Positions 52,202-61,539 of a stretch of 64,000 nt of DNA are shown here, in pieces. The DNA lies in assembly GCA_014204635.1 (NCBI GenBank), contig JACHLS010000014.1, positions 27,397 through 91,396 of the forward strand, in the 5' to 3' direction. Numbering within the stretch: position 1 is the first letter of the stretch; each line of letters opens with the position of its first letter. The notes under the pieces are model-generated. The model had not been told where the DNA came from. It saw only the letters and a program-made list of their open reading frames with translations, and searched no databases. The position numbers and the translations under genes were made by a program. The stretch is from Sporosarcina luteola. GTDB taxonomy: Bacteria; Bacillota; Bacilli; Bacillales_A; Planococcaceae.

Positions 52202-54586
52202 GTGGCATATCAAATTAAAAAAGCGGCAGTATTAGGTTCAGGCGTTATGGGATCTGGCATTGCAGCCCATCTCGCGAATATCGGCATTCCCGTCTTGTTG
52301 CTGGACATTGTCCCGAACAAATTGACGGCAGAAGAAGAAGGGAAGGGACTTTCCCTTGAGGATCCAAAGGTGCGCAATAAGTTTGCAGCTAGCGCTTTGG
52401 AAAAACTCGTGAAACAGAAACCGGCACCATTAACTTCGAAAAAGAACCTTTCTTTCATCCAGGTCGGGAACTTGGATGATGACTTGGAGAAATTAAAGGA
52501 TGTCGACTGGATCATTGAAGTCGTTGTGGAAAACTTGGAAGTGAAGAAAGGATTGTACGAGAAGATTGACGCCATCCGGACGGAAGGGACGATCATCAGC
52601 TCTAATACTTCAGGCATCAGCATTGAGGCGATGGCGGCAGGGCGATCGGAAGATTTTCGGAAGCATTTCCTTGGCACCCACTTTTTCAATCCTCCGCGTT
52701 ATTTGAAACTGCTCGAAATTATTCCGACTGAAGCGTCATTAGCAGAAGTTGTGGAATTTATGACGAATTTTGCAGAAGATCGACTCGGCAAAGGCGTCGT
52801 TCTGGCGAAGGATACACCGAATTTCATTGCCAACCGGATTGGTACATACGGTTTGCTGATCACCTTGCGTGAAATGGAGAAACGCGGTTTTTCTATTGGA
52901 GAAGTCGACTCGGTCACCGGAACGCTGATCGGCCGTCCGAAATCGGCAACATTCCGTACGCTGGACGTGGTAGGTCTTGACACATTCATGCATGTAGCGA
53001 AAAACGTGTATGACAAGACGGAAGGTGAAGAACAGAAAGTGTTCGAATTGCCGCCTTTCATGAAAAAAATGATCGACAATGGATGGCTTGGCGCTAAATC
53101 AAAGCAAGGATTCTATTTGAAGAAAGACAAAGAAATCCTTGAGCTGGATCCAGAGACGTTTGAATACGGACCGACGAAAAAAATGAAAACGCCTTCAATT
53201 GAGATGGCGAAGCAGCAAAAAGGGCTTGCGAACAAAGTGAAGAGCCTTGTTTACGCCAACGACCGGACAGGAGAGATCCTTTGGCATATCCTTGCGCCGA
53301 CACTCATTTACTCCGCACAACTGCATGGCGAAATCGCAGATGACATCGTTGCGATCGACAATGCAATGAAGTGGGGCTTCGGCTGGAAGCAAGGACCGTT
53401 TGAAATTTGGGATGCAATCGGTGTAGCGAAATCTGTTGAACGGATGAAAGCGGAAGGACTGGAGATTCCATCGCTCGTACAGTCGTTATTGGAGAAAGGC
53501 TATGAAACTTTCTATAAAGAACTAGACGGAGACCTGTCCTATTTTGACGGCGAAACGTACCAGCCGGTCCCAGTCAATGAGAAAGTCATTGACCTGAAAC
53601 GCTATAAGAAAAAACACGGCGTCATTAAGAAGAATTCCGGCGCAAGCCTGATCGATCTTGGAGACGGCATTGCCTTGCTCGAATTCCATTCCCAGTCGAA
53701 TGCGATCGGACTCGATATTATTCAAATGATCAACTTTGCGATTGATGAAGTGGAGAAGAACTATAAAGGGCTCGTCATCGGAAATCAAGGCAAAAACTTC
53801 TGTGTCGGGGCAAATCTAGGCATGATTTTGATGGAAGCACAGGATGACAATATGTTTGAGCTCGATTTCACGATTCGCCAATTCCAAAACGCGATGATGA
53901 AAATCAAATATTGCCGGAAGCCTGTCGTTGCAGCCCCCTTCCAAATGGCGCTTGGCGGCGGAGCGGAAGTCTGTTTGCCTGCGGCCCATATCCAGGCATC
54001 GATGGAGACGTATATCGGTCTAGTGGAAGCTGGTGTCGGTCTCATCCCCGGCGGAGGCGGAAACGTCAACTTGTATTCGAAACATGTAAAAGGCCTGCCG
54101 AATGGCGTTCACGTCGATTATCAATATGTGGCGAACAAAGTGTTTGAAACCATCGCGATGGCGAAAGTATCGACATCTGCCGAAGAAGCGCGGGAGAATA
54201 ACTTTCTGGATTTTGCCGATGGCATCAGCGTCAACCCGGATCATCTGTTATATGATGCGAAGCAGGCGGCACTCGCTCTCTACGAAGGCGGCTATATACC
54301 TCCTGCCAAGGCGAAGATTCCGGTCACAGGGGATTCAGGCTATGCGACCATGCTGCTTGGGGCAGAAGCGATGTATCTATCCGGCTATATTAGCGAGCAC
54401 GATTTGAAAATCGCGAAGAAATTGGCATTTGTCCTCTCCGGCGGGAAAGTGCCGTACGGAACACTGGTCGACGAACAATATATGCTGGACTTAGAGCGGG
54501 AGGCATTCCTGAGCCTTGTTGCGGAACCGAAGTCTCAACAACGGATGCAGCACATGCTTCTGAAAGGGAAGCCGTTACGCAATTAA
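52202..54586 (+). CDS. fadN: 3-hydroxyacyl-CoA dehydrogenase / enoyl-CoA hydratase
   Basis: A 794-residue bifunctional beta-oxidation enzyme starting at GTG (GGGAGG 7-8 bases upstream). The N-terminal NAD fold is [20 protein letters not shown]. The dehydrogenase segment includes [19 protein letters not shown] and [15 protein letters not shown]. The C-terminal crotonase part (about 480-720) carries [16 protein letters not shown] and [20 protein letters not shown] (oxyanion hole) and [15 protein letters not shown]. subtilis FadN has the same length and order. It hydrates enoyl-CoA and oxidises the 3-hydroxyacyl-CoA. It is the first gene of fadNAE, behind a FadR box. Confidence 0.96.
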   Translation: MAYQIKKAAVLGSGVMGSGIAAHLANIGIPVLLLDIVPNKLTAEEEGKGLSLEDPKVRNKFAASALEKLVKQKPAPLTSKKNLSFIQVGNLDDDLEKLKDVDWIIEVVVENLEVKKGLYEKIDAIRTEGTIISSNTSGISIEAMAAGRSEDFRKHFLGTHFFNPPRYLKLLEIIPTEASLAEVVEFMTNFAEDRLGKGVVLAKDTPNFIANRIGTYGLLITLREMEKRGFSIGEVDSVTGTLIGRPKSATFRTLDVVGLDTFMHVAKNVYDKTEGEEQKVFELPPFMKKMIDNGWLGAKSKQGFYLKKDKEILELDPETFEYGPTKKMKTPSIEMAKQQKGLANKVKSLVYANDRTGEILWHILAPTLIYSAQLHGEIADDIVAIDNAMKWGFGWKQGPFEIWDAIGVAKSVERMKAEGLEIPSLVQSLLEKGYETFYKELDGDLSYFDGETYQPVPVNEKVIDLKRYKKKHGVIKKNSGASLIDLGDGIALLEFHSQSNAIGLDIIQMINFAIDEVEKNYKGLVIGNQGKNFCVGANLGMILMEAQDDNMFELDFTIRQFQNAMMKIKYCRKPVVAAPFQMALGGGAEVCLPAAHIQASMETYIGLVEAGVGLIPGGGGNVNLYSKHVKGLPNGVHVDYQYVANKVFETIAMAKVSTSAEEARENNFLDFADGISVNPDHLLYDAKQAALALYEGGYIPPAKAKIPVTGDSGYATMLLGAEAMYLSGYISEHDLKIAKKLAFVLSGGKVPYGTLVDEQYMLDLEREAFLSLVAEPKSQQRMQHMLLKGKPLRN

Positions 54587-54615
54587 CAGCGCACTTTAGC
54601 AAAGGAGGAAGTCGA

Positions 54616-55794
54616 ATGCGGGAAGCAGTACTAGTGGCAGGTGCAAGGACGCCGGTCGGCAAAGCGGGAAAAGGATCGCTGGCAACGGTCCGCCCGGATG
54701 ATCTGGCAGCACTGACTATCAAAGAAACATTGAAACGAGCGAATGGTTATGATGGACCGATAGATGATTTGATTATGGGGTGTGCAATGCCCGAAGCGGA
54801 GCAGGGCATGAACGTGGCGCGGAATATCGGAGCACTCGCCGGATTGCCTGATACGACGCCGGCCATTACGATCAACCGGTTTTGTTCATCTGGCCTGCAA
54901 TCGATCGCCTATGCAGCGGAGCGCATCATGCTCGGCCATTCTCAGGCAATTATCGCTGGCGGAGTCGAATCGATGAGTATGGTGCCGATGATGGGCAATA
55001 CGATCCGGCCGAATGTTAAGCTCGCCGAAACAGCGCCTCAATATTATATGGGGATGGGGCATACGGCAGAGCAAGTGGCGCAGAAATACGGCGTTAGCAG
55101 GGAAGACCAAGACGCCTTCGCAGTCCGTTCCCATGAAAGGGCGGCTGCGGCGATCGAGGCAGGGAAATTCGTAGATGAAATCATTCCAGTTGAAGTGACG
55201 AAACGTTACGTCGATGCATCCGGAAAATATAAAGAGACGACATTCCAGTTTGAGATGGATGAAGGCGTTCGTGTTGGGACGTCAATGGAAGTTCTCGCGA
55301 AGCTCCGTCCGGCGTTTTCCGTTAAAGGTTCCGTTACGGCGGGGAATGCTTCCCAGACGTCGGACGGAGCGGCATCTGTCCTCGTCATGGATCGGGAAGT
55401 GGCGGAAGCACAAGGCTTGAAGCCACTTGCCAAATTCCGTTCCTTCGCTGTGGGGGGAGTCCCGCCTGAGGTAATGGGGATCGGGCCGATTGAAGCGGTG
55501 CCGAAAGCGTTAAAGCTTGCCGGTCTATCCATCGAAGATATCGACCTATGGGAGCTGAATGAAGCATTCGCTTCCCAGTCTCTCCAAGTCATCCGCCATC
55601 TTGGTCTGGATATGGACAAAGTGAATGTCAACGGAGGAGCGATCGCACTGGGCCATCCGTTAGGCGCGACCGGATCTGTCTTGACATTGCGCCTGCTGAA
55701 TGAGCTGCGCCGCCAAGGCAAGCAGTTCGGTGTCGTCACGATGTGCATCGGAGGCGGCATGGGTGCAGCGGGTGTATTTGAACTTTTAGATTGA
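54616..55794 (+). CDS. fadA: Acetyl-CoA acyltransferase (3-ketoacyl-CoA thiolase)
   Basis: A 392-residue thiolase. The acylated cysteine is C90 in [20 protein letters not shown]; the second-half residues are the H in [15 protein letters not shown] and the cysteine in [15 protein letters not shown]. It cleaves 3-ketoacyl-CoA with CoA to acetyl-CoA and a shortened acyl-CoA. AAGGAGG lies before the ATG, 29 bases after fadN, so it is co-transcribed in fadNAE (yusLKJ). Confidence 0.96.
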   Translation: MREAVLVAGARTPVGKAGKGSLATVRPDDLAALTIKETLKRANGYDGPIDDLIMGCAMPEAEQGMNVARNIGALAGLPDTTPAITINRFCSSGLQSIAYAAERIMLGHSQAIIAGGVESMSMVPMMGNTIRPNVKLAETAPQYYMGMGHTAEQVAQKYGVSREDQDAFAVRSHERAAAAIEAGKFVDEIIPVEVTKRYVDASGKYKETTFQFEMDEGVRVGTSMEVLAKLRPAFSVKGSVTAGNASQTSDGAASVLVMDREVAEAQGLKPLAKFRSFAVGGVPPEVMGIGPIEAVPKALKLAGLSIEDIDLWELNEAFASQSLQVIRHLGLDMDKVNVNGGAIALGHPLGATGSVLTLRLLNELRRQGKQFGVVTMCIGGGMGAAGVFELLD

Positions 55795-55865
55795 CGGCAA
55801 CCAATTGGATGTGGAACAAGCGTATAGATAAGGGATTGATATTGATTAATTAGGGAGGAATACCA

Positions 55866-57653
55866 ATGACTGAAACGAAAACAACTGATCTGATCCGGGG
55901 CGGCGCATTCTTGATTGAAGATATCGAAGCAAATCGTGTTTTCACGCCGGAAGATTTTACAGATGAACATAAAATGATTGCCAAGACGACAGAAGAATAT
56001 GTGAAAAACGAAGTGGCCCCTGTAATCGAGAATTTGGAACACCATGAGTTCGAACACTCTGTCCGCCTGTTGAAATCTGCAGGGGACCTCGGCCTTCTCG
56101 GGGCGGATATTCCGGAAGAATATGATGGACTCGGTTTGGATAAAATCTCGTCCGCTTTAATTGCAGAGAAGATGTCCGTAGCTGGCGGCTACTCCATTAC
56201 ACATGGCGCGCATGTCGGAATCGGCACGCTTCCGATCGTGCTGTTCGGGAATGAAGAGCAAAAGAAAAAGTACTTGCCGAGCTCTGCGGCTGCTGAGAAG
56301 ATTTTTGCATATGCTTTGACAGAACCTGGTTCCGGGTCAGATGCGCTTGGGGCGAAAACGACAGCAAAATTGAACGAGGCAGGCACTCATTATATTTTGA
56401 ATGGGGAAAAGCAATGGATTACCAACGCTGGCTTTGCAGACGTATTCGTTGTCTACGCGAAAGTGGACGGCGATAAATTCTCTGCATTTATTGTCGAAAG
56501 AGAGTTTCCGGGCGTCTCTGTTGGTGCTGAAGAAAAGAAGATGGGGATCAAATCTTCCTCTACACGGACACTGATCTTGGAGGACGCCGAAGTGCCGGCC
56601 GAAAATTTGCTGGGTGAAATTGGCCGCGGCCATATTATCGCTTTCAATATTTTGAACATCGGACGGTATAAACTGGGGGTTGGTACAATCGGCGGCTCCA
56701 AGCGTGCGCTCGAATTGGCCATTTCGTATACGAACCAGCGCCAGCAATTCAAGACACCGATTTCCTCTTTCAATTTGACGAAAGAAAAATTGGCGACGAT
56801 GGCGTCGAAGTTGTATGCGACAGAAAGCTTGATCTATCGGACGGTCGGCTATTTCGAAGAGCGCAATAGCCAGATGACGCCTGAACAGCAAAAGGATGGC
56901 AAGGAAGTGGCCGCTTCCATCGCCGAGTATGCCATCGAGTGCTCCATCAATAAAGTCGTCGGCTCCGAAGTGCTTGACTACATCGTCGACGAAGCGGTTC
57001 AATTGCACGGCGGTTACGGCTTCATGCAAGAGTATGAAGTGGAGCGCATCTATCGGGATTCTCGCATCAATCGTATTTTTGAAGGAACAAACGAAATCAA
57101 TCGGATGATCGTCCCGGGCACTTTCCTGAAAAAGGCGATGAAAGGCGAATTGCCATTGCTGGAGAAAGCACAAAGCCTTCAGGAAGAACTGCTTATGATG
57201 ATGCCGGAAGAAATCGGAGACGAAGCGCTGGCTCAAGAGAAAGTGCTCGTGAAAAATGCGAAGAAAATCGGTCTGCTTGCAGCGGGTATGGCGGCACAGC
57301 GTTTCGGCACGAAACTGGAAACGGAGCAAGAAGTGCTGGTCAATATCGCGGATATCGCAAACAATATTTTCGCAATGGAATCCGCCCTATTGCGTACAGA
57401 AAAAGCGGTAGCGAAAAACGGAGAAGAAAAAGAGAAGCAAAAGATCCTTTACACGCAAATCTTCTGCCAAGAAGCATTTGAAGCGATTGAAAAGGATGCG
57501 AAAGAAACACTGCTCGCTTCTGTTGAAGGGGATAACCAACGGATGATGTTATCTGCTTTACGGAAATTAACCCGATCCAACCCCTATAACATCATCGCGA
57601 AAAAACGCGAGGCTTCTGAAAAGTTGATTGAGGCTGAAAAGTTCGTCGTTTGA
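55866..57653 (+). CDS. fadE: Acyl-CoA dehydrogenase
   Basis: A 595-residue flavoprotein. The FAD/substrate blocks are IFAYALTEPGSGSDALGAKT and GEKQWITNAGFADVFVVYAK. The C-terminal helical part has QLHGGYGFMQEYEVERIYRD and INRIFEGTNEINRM. Beyond the usual 380 residues it has about 170 extra residues, as in B. subtilis FadE (YusJ) and VLCAD-like enzymes. It performs the first oxidation of beta-oxidation. It follows fadA by 71 bases and ends at terminator 57661-57697. Confidence 0.95.
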   Translation: MTETKTTDLIRGGAFLIEDIEANRVFTPEDFTDEHKMIAKTTEEYVKNEVAPVIENLEHHEFEHSVRLLKSAGDLGLLGADIPEEYDGLGLDKISSALIAEKMSVAGGYSITHGAHVGIGTLPIVLFGNEEQKKKYLPSSAAAEKIFAYALTEPGSGSDALGAKTTAKLNEAGTHYILNGEKQWITNAGFADVFVVYAKVDGDKFSAFIVEREFPGVSVGAEEKKMGIKSSSTRTLILEDAEVPAENLLGEIGRGHIIAFNILNIGRYKLGVGTIGGSKRALELAISYTNQRQQFKTPISSFNLTKEKLATMASKLYATESLIYRTVGYFEERNSQMTPEQQKDGKEVAASIAEYAIECSINKVVGSEVLDYIVDEAVQLHGGYGFMQEYEVERIYRDSRINRIFEGTNEINRMIVPGTFLKKAMKGELPLLEKAQSLQEELLMMMPEEIGDEALAQEKVLVKNAKKIGLLAAGMAAQRFGTKLETEQEVLVNIADIANNIFAMESALLRTEKAVAKNGEEKEKQKILYTQIFCQEAFEAIEKDAKETLLASVEGDNQRMMLSALRKLTRSNPYNIIAKKREASEKLIEAEKFVV

Positions 57654-57660
57654 TCGCCTG

Positions 57661-57697
57661 CCATCCGGGCAAGCACGTTTTGTCTGGATGGTTTTTC
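57661..57697 (+). terminator. Terminator of fadNAE
   Basis: CCATCC.GG.CAA and TTTGTCTGGATGG form a stem followed by TTTTTC. Confidence 0.8.
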
Positions 57698-57731
57698 TGT
57701 TATACTGAATGGAAAAAGCGGGGTGCAGATG

Positions 57732-58094
57732 ATGACAATTACGTTTTATGCCTATCCGACATGCAGTACATGCAAAAAAGCGGAAAAGTGGTTGGAGGCA
57801 AAGGGATTGCAAGTGGACTATGTGAATATTGCTGAACAGCCGCCTACTGAGGAAGTCCTTCGAAGTTTTGTTGAACAGTCCGGTTTGGATATTAAAAAGT
57901 TTTTCAATGTGAGCGGTATGAAATACCGGGAATTGCAATTGAAGGACAAGCTGCCCGAGATGTCCGATGACGAGAAATTGGCTTTGTTGGCATCCGATGG
58001 CATGCTGATCAAGCGTCCGATTGCAACGGATGGAACGAAGGTGACAGTCGGCTTCAATGAAGCACAGTATGAGGACATATGGGGGATGGAATAA
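57732..58094 (+). CDS. yusI: ArsC/Spx-family protein (YusI)
   Basis: A 120-residue thioredoxin-like protein of the ArsC/Spx family: FYAYPTCSTCKKAEKWLEAK with CxxC near residues 9-12, then GMKYRELQLKDKLPEMSDDE and IKRPIATDG near the end. The ATG at 57732 fits GGGGTG 6 bases upstream. Order fadE-yusI-gcvH is the same as in B. subtilis. It is not expected to be the master regulator Spx, which lacks such a neighbourhood; function is unknown. Confidence 0.87.
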   Translation: MTITFYAYPTCSTCKKAEKWLEAKGLQVDYVNIAEQPPTEEVLRSFVEQSGLDIKKFFNVSGMKYRELQLKDKLPEMSDDEKLALLASDGMLIKRPIATDGTKVTVGFNEAQYEDIWGME

Positions 58095-58169
58095 CTTTCT
58101 TGTCTTTATCCGAGGAATATGTCAAAATTAAATGGAATGAATATATGTACACTTATGGAGGGTTATGGG

Positions 58170-58553
58170 ATGAGCACACCTACAAACTTGCGTTATTCAG
58201 AAGAACATGAATGGGTAAAAGACGAAAGCGGCAAATACCGGATTGGCATTACGCACTTCGCGCAATCTGAACTTGGCGACATTGTATTCGTTGAACTGCC
58301 ACAAGTCGGTGACGACATTACAGCGGACGAGCCTTTTGGCAGCGTTGAGTCCGTAAAGACGGTTTCCGAACTTTACGCACCGATCAGCGGTAAAGTCGTA
58401 GAAGTGAACGAAGAGTTGGAAGACAGCCCTGAGCTTGTAAACGAATCACCATACGAAGGCGCTTGGATGATCGTCGTGGAAGCTTCTGACGAATCCGAAC
58501 TAGACGCACTTATGTCTGCTGAAGATTATGACAAAATGACTGTTGGCGAGTAA
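58170..58553 (+). CDS. gcvH: Glycine cleavage system H protein
   Basis: A 127-residue lipoyl carrier. The lipoylated lysine is K63 in [32 protein letters not shown] and [18 protein letters not shown] precede it. The ATG at 58170 is chosen because GGAGG stands before it. It shuttles the aminomethyl group of glycine; in Bacillus it is also the entry point for lipoate made by LipM. The rest of the glycine cleavage genes are elsewhere, as in B. subtilis (yusH). Confidence 0.95.
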   Translation: MSTPTNLRYSEEHEWVKDESGKYRIGITHFAQSELGDIVFVELPQVGDDITADEPFGSVESVKTVSELYAPISGKVVEVNEELEDSPELVNESPYEGAWMIVVEASDESELDALMSAEDYDKMTVGE

Positions 58554-58596
58554 AGTAGGGTACGCTGAATGTAACGAGCGTTCTCAATAAAGCAAC

Positions 58597-58828
58597 AGGC
58601 TGAGGTGGTACCTCAGCCTAGTTGAAAACGCTTGTCATTGAAGAAGGCAGTCTAAGAGCGCGACATCCTGTCGAAACGACTGCAGACCTGCCTCCATGCA
58701 GGCCCGCGAAGGTGAGCGAGACTCGAATAGAACTAAAAGTTCATGAGAGATCGAGCGAGCCGAGCAACAACGTATGAAAGCGTTTGACAACAGGCTGAGG
58801 CGCCGGAGAAATCCGGCGCCTTTTATGT
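58597..58828 (+). ncRNA. Candidate structured RNA between gcvH and yusF
   Basis: This 290-base gap is packed with compatible stems. GGCTGAGGT/ACCTCAGCC (58598-58618) comes first. A closing helix AAACGCTT (58626-58633) pairs with AAGCGTTT (58778-58785). Inside it are GCAGTC/GACTGC (58647-58682) holding CGACA/TGTCG, then CCTGC/GCAGG, CTCGA/TCGAG and GAACT/AGTTC. A final terminator GGCGCCGGA/TCCGGCGCC is followed by TTTT (58799-58822). No ORF fits. The sequence is more GC-rich than intergenic DNA nearby. I match it to no known RNA class; it could also be a dispersed repeat that folds. Confidence 0.5.
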
Positions 58829-58849
58829 TCCGGATAGGGGTGCAAGATA

Positions 58850-59191
58850 ATGTGTGGAGACAAAGTGATCTTTGTGGAAGGCCATTCGGATAAGAAGCGG
58901 CTGCTCGCCGTGCTCGCCGAGCCGGTCGAGATTATCTGTACAAATGGCACCGTCAGTCCTTATAAATTGGAGGAGCTTCTGGCCCCTCATGAGCAACAGG
59001 ATATCTATGTATTCGTTGACGCGGATGCTTCCGGCGATGCCATCCGTGCTTTGTTTAAACGGGAATATCCAGAAGCCATCCATCTATATACAGAGCGGGT
59101 GTATCGGCAAGTTGAAACAACCCCTTATCGAGCGCTTGCATTGATTCTCTTGGCCGCAAATTTTAAGGTGCATCCCGACCTATTGTTTTAA
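58850..59191 (+). CDS. yusF: Toprim-domain protein (YusF)
   Basis: A 113-residue single-domain Toprim protein. The catalytic glutamate is in VIFVEGHSDKKRL and the DxD pair in VFVDADASGDAIR. Small Toprim proteins of this length (YusF in B. subtilis) are of unknown role, probably RNA or DNA processing. GGGGTG lies before the ATG. It precedes yusE by 40 bases, so the two are probably co-transcribed. Confidence 0.9.
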   Translation: MCGDKVIFVEGHSDKKRLLAVLAEPVEIICTNGTVSPYKLEELLAPHEQQDIYVFVDADASGDAIRALFKREYPEAIHLYTERVYRQVETTPYRALALILLAANFKVHPDLLF

Positions 59192-59231
59192 GAGGGACGA
59201 TGGGCTAGACTGAATCTCGAGGAGGACATCT

Positions 59232-59531
59232 ATGGATAACTGGACACGAGAACAATGGGAGGACGTACGGAGCCAATCCCCGGATGCAGCGTTTTACTTA
59301 TATACACCGCTATGCGGAACATGTGCGGTCGCCTCCAAAATGTTGGAGGTCATCGCAGAGCTGAAACCTGAATTGCCCTTAGGAAAAGCGGATTTGAATT
59401 TTGTTGAATCCATGGCGGTTGACTATGAAATTGAAAGTGTGCCTTGCCTGCTCGTGCAGAAAAAAGGGGAACTGTCGCATAAAATCTACGCTTTCCAATC
59501 AGTTCCATATTTGCTTGAAAAATTAAGTTGA
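59232..59531 (+). CDS. yusE: Thioredoxin-like protein (YusE)
   Basis: A 99-residue thioredoxin fold with active site CGTC in FYLYTPLCGTCAVASKMLEV and cis-proline in IESVPCLLVQKKGE. It is a cytosolic redox protein of unknown partner. GAGGAGG lies before the ATG. The stop codon overlaps the -35 box of the next transcript, that of the S-box and metNPQ. Confidence 0.9.
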   Translation: MDNWTREQWEDVRSQSPDAAFYLYTPLCGTCAVASKMLEVIAELKPELPLGKADLNFVESMAVDYEIESVPCLLVQKKGELSHKIYAFQSVPYLLEKLS

Positions 59532-59556
59532 CAGTAAAAATGTCTCATGGTATAAA
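59528..59556 (+). promoter_or_regulatory. Promoter of the S-box-metNPQ transcript
   Basis: TTGACA (59528-59533) and TATAAA (59551-59556) are 17 bases apart. The -35 overlaps the yusE stop codon. Confidence 0.88.
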
Positions 59557-59581
59557 TGTTAACAATCAATTGAATATGTCG

Positions 59582-59687
59582 CTCTTATATAGAGAGGTGG
59601 AGGGAAGTGCCCTATGAAGCCCGGCAACCGTCACATTTGTGAAATGGTGCCAAATCACGCAAAGCGCAATGCTTTGAGAGATGAGAG
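59582..59687 (+). promoter_or_regulatory. SAM riboswitch (S-box, SAM-I)
   Basis: The aptamer is complete: CTCTTATATAGAGAGGTGGA, GGGAAGTGCCCTATGAAGCC, CGGCAACC, GAAATGGTGCCAA, and the closing GAGAGATGAGAG that pairs with the 5' end. It controls metNPQ through the terminator at 59719. Confidence 0.97.
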
Positions 59688-59718
59688 ATCGGATTGACGT
59701 TATGAAACTAAACGTTAT

Positions 59719-59755
59719 GCCTTTCTGCTTATCTGCAGGAAGGCTTTTATTTTTA
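59719..59755 (+). terminator. S-box expression-platform terminator
   Basis: GCCTTTCTGC and GCAGGAAGGC form the stem, followed by TTTTATTTTT. The segment 59693-59720 upstream can form the competing antiterminator. Confidence 0.92.
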
Positions 59756-59806
59756 ATCTGGTAAGTGGATACTAGGCGGCAGCGACATAATGCAGAGGTG
59801 AAATAC

Positions 59807-60829
59807 ATGATTGAATTAAAAGACGTCACGAAACGATATGGCCAAGAGGACGGTTTACTGGCAGTCGACGGCGTCACGCTATCCATAGGAGACGGCGCCA
59901 TCTTCGGAATCATAGGCTACAGTGGAGCAGGAAAGAGTACGCTTATCCGGCTGTTAAACGGATTAGAAAAACCGACATCGGGCTCCATTACGATTGCAGG
60001 TCGTGAAATATCCTCCGTATCGGCGAAGGAACTGCGGAAGGTACGCCAGAAAGTGAGCATGATCTTTCAGCATTTCAACTTGCTCTGGTCTCGTACCGTG
60101 AAAGGTAACATTGCCTTCCCGTTAGAGATCGCCGGCGTGCCAAAAGCGGAACGAGAACGCCGGGTGGAAGAACTCATTGATCTAGTAGGCCTTCGCGGAA
60201 GAGAGAACGCCCATCCAGCGGAGCTTTCCGGCGGGCAAAAGCAACGGGTCGGCATCGCGCGGGCCCTTGCGAATGAACCGGAAGTGCTGCTTTGCGATGA
60301 AGCGACGTCCGCACTGGACCCGGAAACGACCGATCAGATATTGGATTTATTAACTGATATTAATCAACGGCTTGGATTGACGATTGTCATGATCACCCAC
60401 GAAATGCACGTCATCCGAAAAATTTGCCACCAGGTTGCCGTTATGGAGTCCGGCCGTGTTGTAGAAAAAGGCAATGTACTAGATGTGTTCCAACATCCGC
60501 AAGCCGTGATTACCAAAAGGTTTGTTTCCCAAGTGACTGAGCCGGCGGGGACTGAGCAAGCATTGGCGCATGTCCGTCAAGAAGTGCCAGACGGAACACT
60601 CGTCAAGCTGGTGTTCATCGGCGAGCGTACAGAACAGCCCGTCCTGTCCAGTCTGATTCGTTCCTTTCAGGTTGATGTGAACATCGTACAAGGCAACATC
60701 ACCCATACACAAGGCGGAGCGTATGGAACATTGATTCTGCAAATCCTTGGGAATGGAAGCGTCGTTCAAGAAGCGATCCAGTTCTTGCAAAGAGAAGGCG
60801 TTCAGGCGGAGGTGATCGTTCATGATTGA
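59807..60829 (+). CDS. metN: Methionine ABC transporter ATP-binding protein
   Basis: A 340-residue ATPase starting at ATG 59807 with GAGGTG upstream. Walker A GYSGAGKST, signature LSGGQKQR, Walker B VLLCDEATSALDP and ITHEMHVI are clear. The last 80 residues are the NIL/ACT-like regulatory domain of MetN (LVKLVFIGERTEQPVLSSLI, FQVDVNIVQGNITHTQGGAY), which senses methionine in the cell. It drives MetPQ uptake and is under S-box control. Its stop overlaps metP by 8 bases. Confidence 0.97.
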   Translation: MIELKDVTKRYGQEDGLLAVDGVTLSIGDGAIFGIIGYSGAGKSTLIRLLNGLEKPTSGSITIAGREISSVSAKELRKVRQKVSMIFQHFNLLWSRTVKGNIAFPLEIAGVPKAERERRVEELIDLVGLRGRENAHPAELSGGQKQRVGIARALANEPEVLLCDEATSALDPETTDQILDLLTDINQRLGLTIVMITHEMHVIRKICHQVAVMESGRVVEKGNVLDVFQHPQAVITKRFVSQVTEPAGTEQALAHVRQEVPDGTLVKLVFIGERTEQPVLSSLIRSFQVDVNIVQGNITHTQGGAYGTLILQILGNGSVVQEAIQFLQREGVQAEVIVHD

Positions 60830-61490
60830 AACAATCTTTCCGAATGTCGATTGGGATGTGTTGTGGGAAGCGACGAAAGAAACGATCTATATGACAGTTG
60901 CTTCGACTATTTTTACATTCATCCTAGGGTTAATTCTTGGTATTGTATTGTTTTTGTCAAGCCCCGGCCAGCTATGGGCAAATCGGCTTTTGAATTTCAT
61001 CACGAGTGCATTTGTCAATGTGTTCCGGTCTATTCCGTTTCTGATTCTCATTATATTATTGATTCCGTTTACGAAGTTGATTATGGAATCGATGCGGGGG
61101 CCACAGGCCGCATTGCCAGCTCTTGTCATTGGCGCAGCTCCGTTCTATGCACGAATGGTGCTCATCGCATTGCAGGAAATTGATAAAGGGGTCATAGAAG
61201 CAGCCCGGTCAATGGGCGCTAAAACGACTACGATAATCTTTAAAGTGCTCATCCCTGAATCGCTTCCAGCACTCATTTCAGGTATTACGGTCACAGCCAT
61301 TTCTTTGTTAGGCTTCACGGCAATGGCCGGCGTCATTGGAGCGGGCGGCCTAGGGAATGCAGCATTTCTCGACGGTTTTCAACGCAACAGGGGAGACGTG
61401 ACGATGGCAGCCACGATCCTCATCTTGATTATCGTCTTCATCATCCAGTTCGTTGGAGATGCGGCGGTTAAAAAAATGGATAAGCGGTAA
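60822..61490 (+). CDS. metP: Methionine ABC transporter permease
   Basis: A 222-residue permease (MetI/MetP) with five helices. The coupling EAA loop is EIDKGVIEAARSMGAKTTTI, and the PFYARMVLIAL and NVFRSIPFLILIILLIPFTK blocks are typical. It overlaps metN and forms the channel for methionine and its analogues with MetN and MetQ. Confidence 0.96.
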   Translation: MIETIFPNVDWDVLWEATKETIYMTVASTIFTFILGLILGIVLFLSSPGQLWANRLLNFITSAFVNVFRSIPFLILIILLIPFTKLIMESMRGPQAALPALVIGAAPFYARMVLIALQEIDKGVIEAARSMGAKTTTIIFKVLIPESLPALISGITVTAISLLGFTAMAGVIGAGGLGNAAFLDGFQRNRGDVTMAATILILIIVFIIQFVGDAAVKKMDKR

Positions 61491-61539
61491 CTGCAAGCTT
61501 AGCTTGTTGATATAAATCACCTTAAAGGAGAGAACCCAC

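Noticed and set aside
56337..57329. 330-codon frame opposite fadE
   Set aside because: It is antisense to a well-supported gene, His/Phe/Cys-rich as expected for a codon shadow, and has no start signals.
59232..59531. Treating yusE and the 51654 thioredoxin as duplicates
   Set aside because: The active sites (CGTC and CPDC), lengths and flanks differ; they are distinct families.
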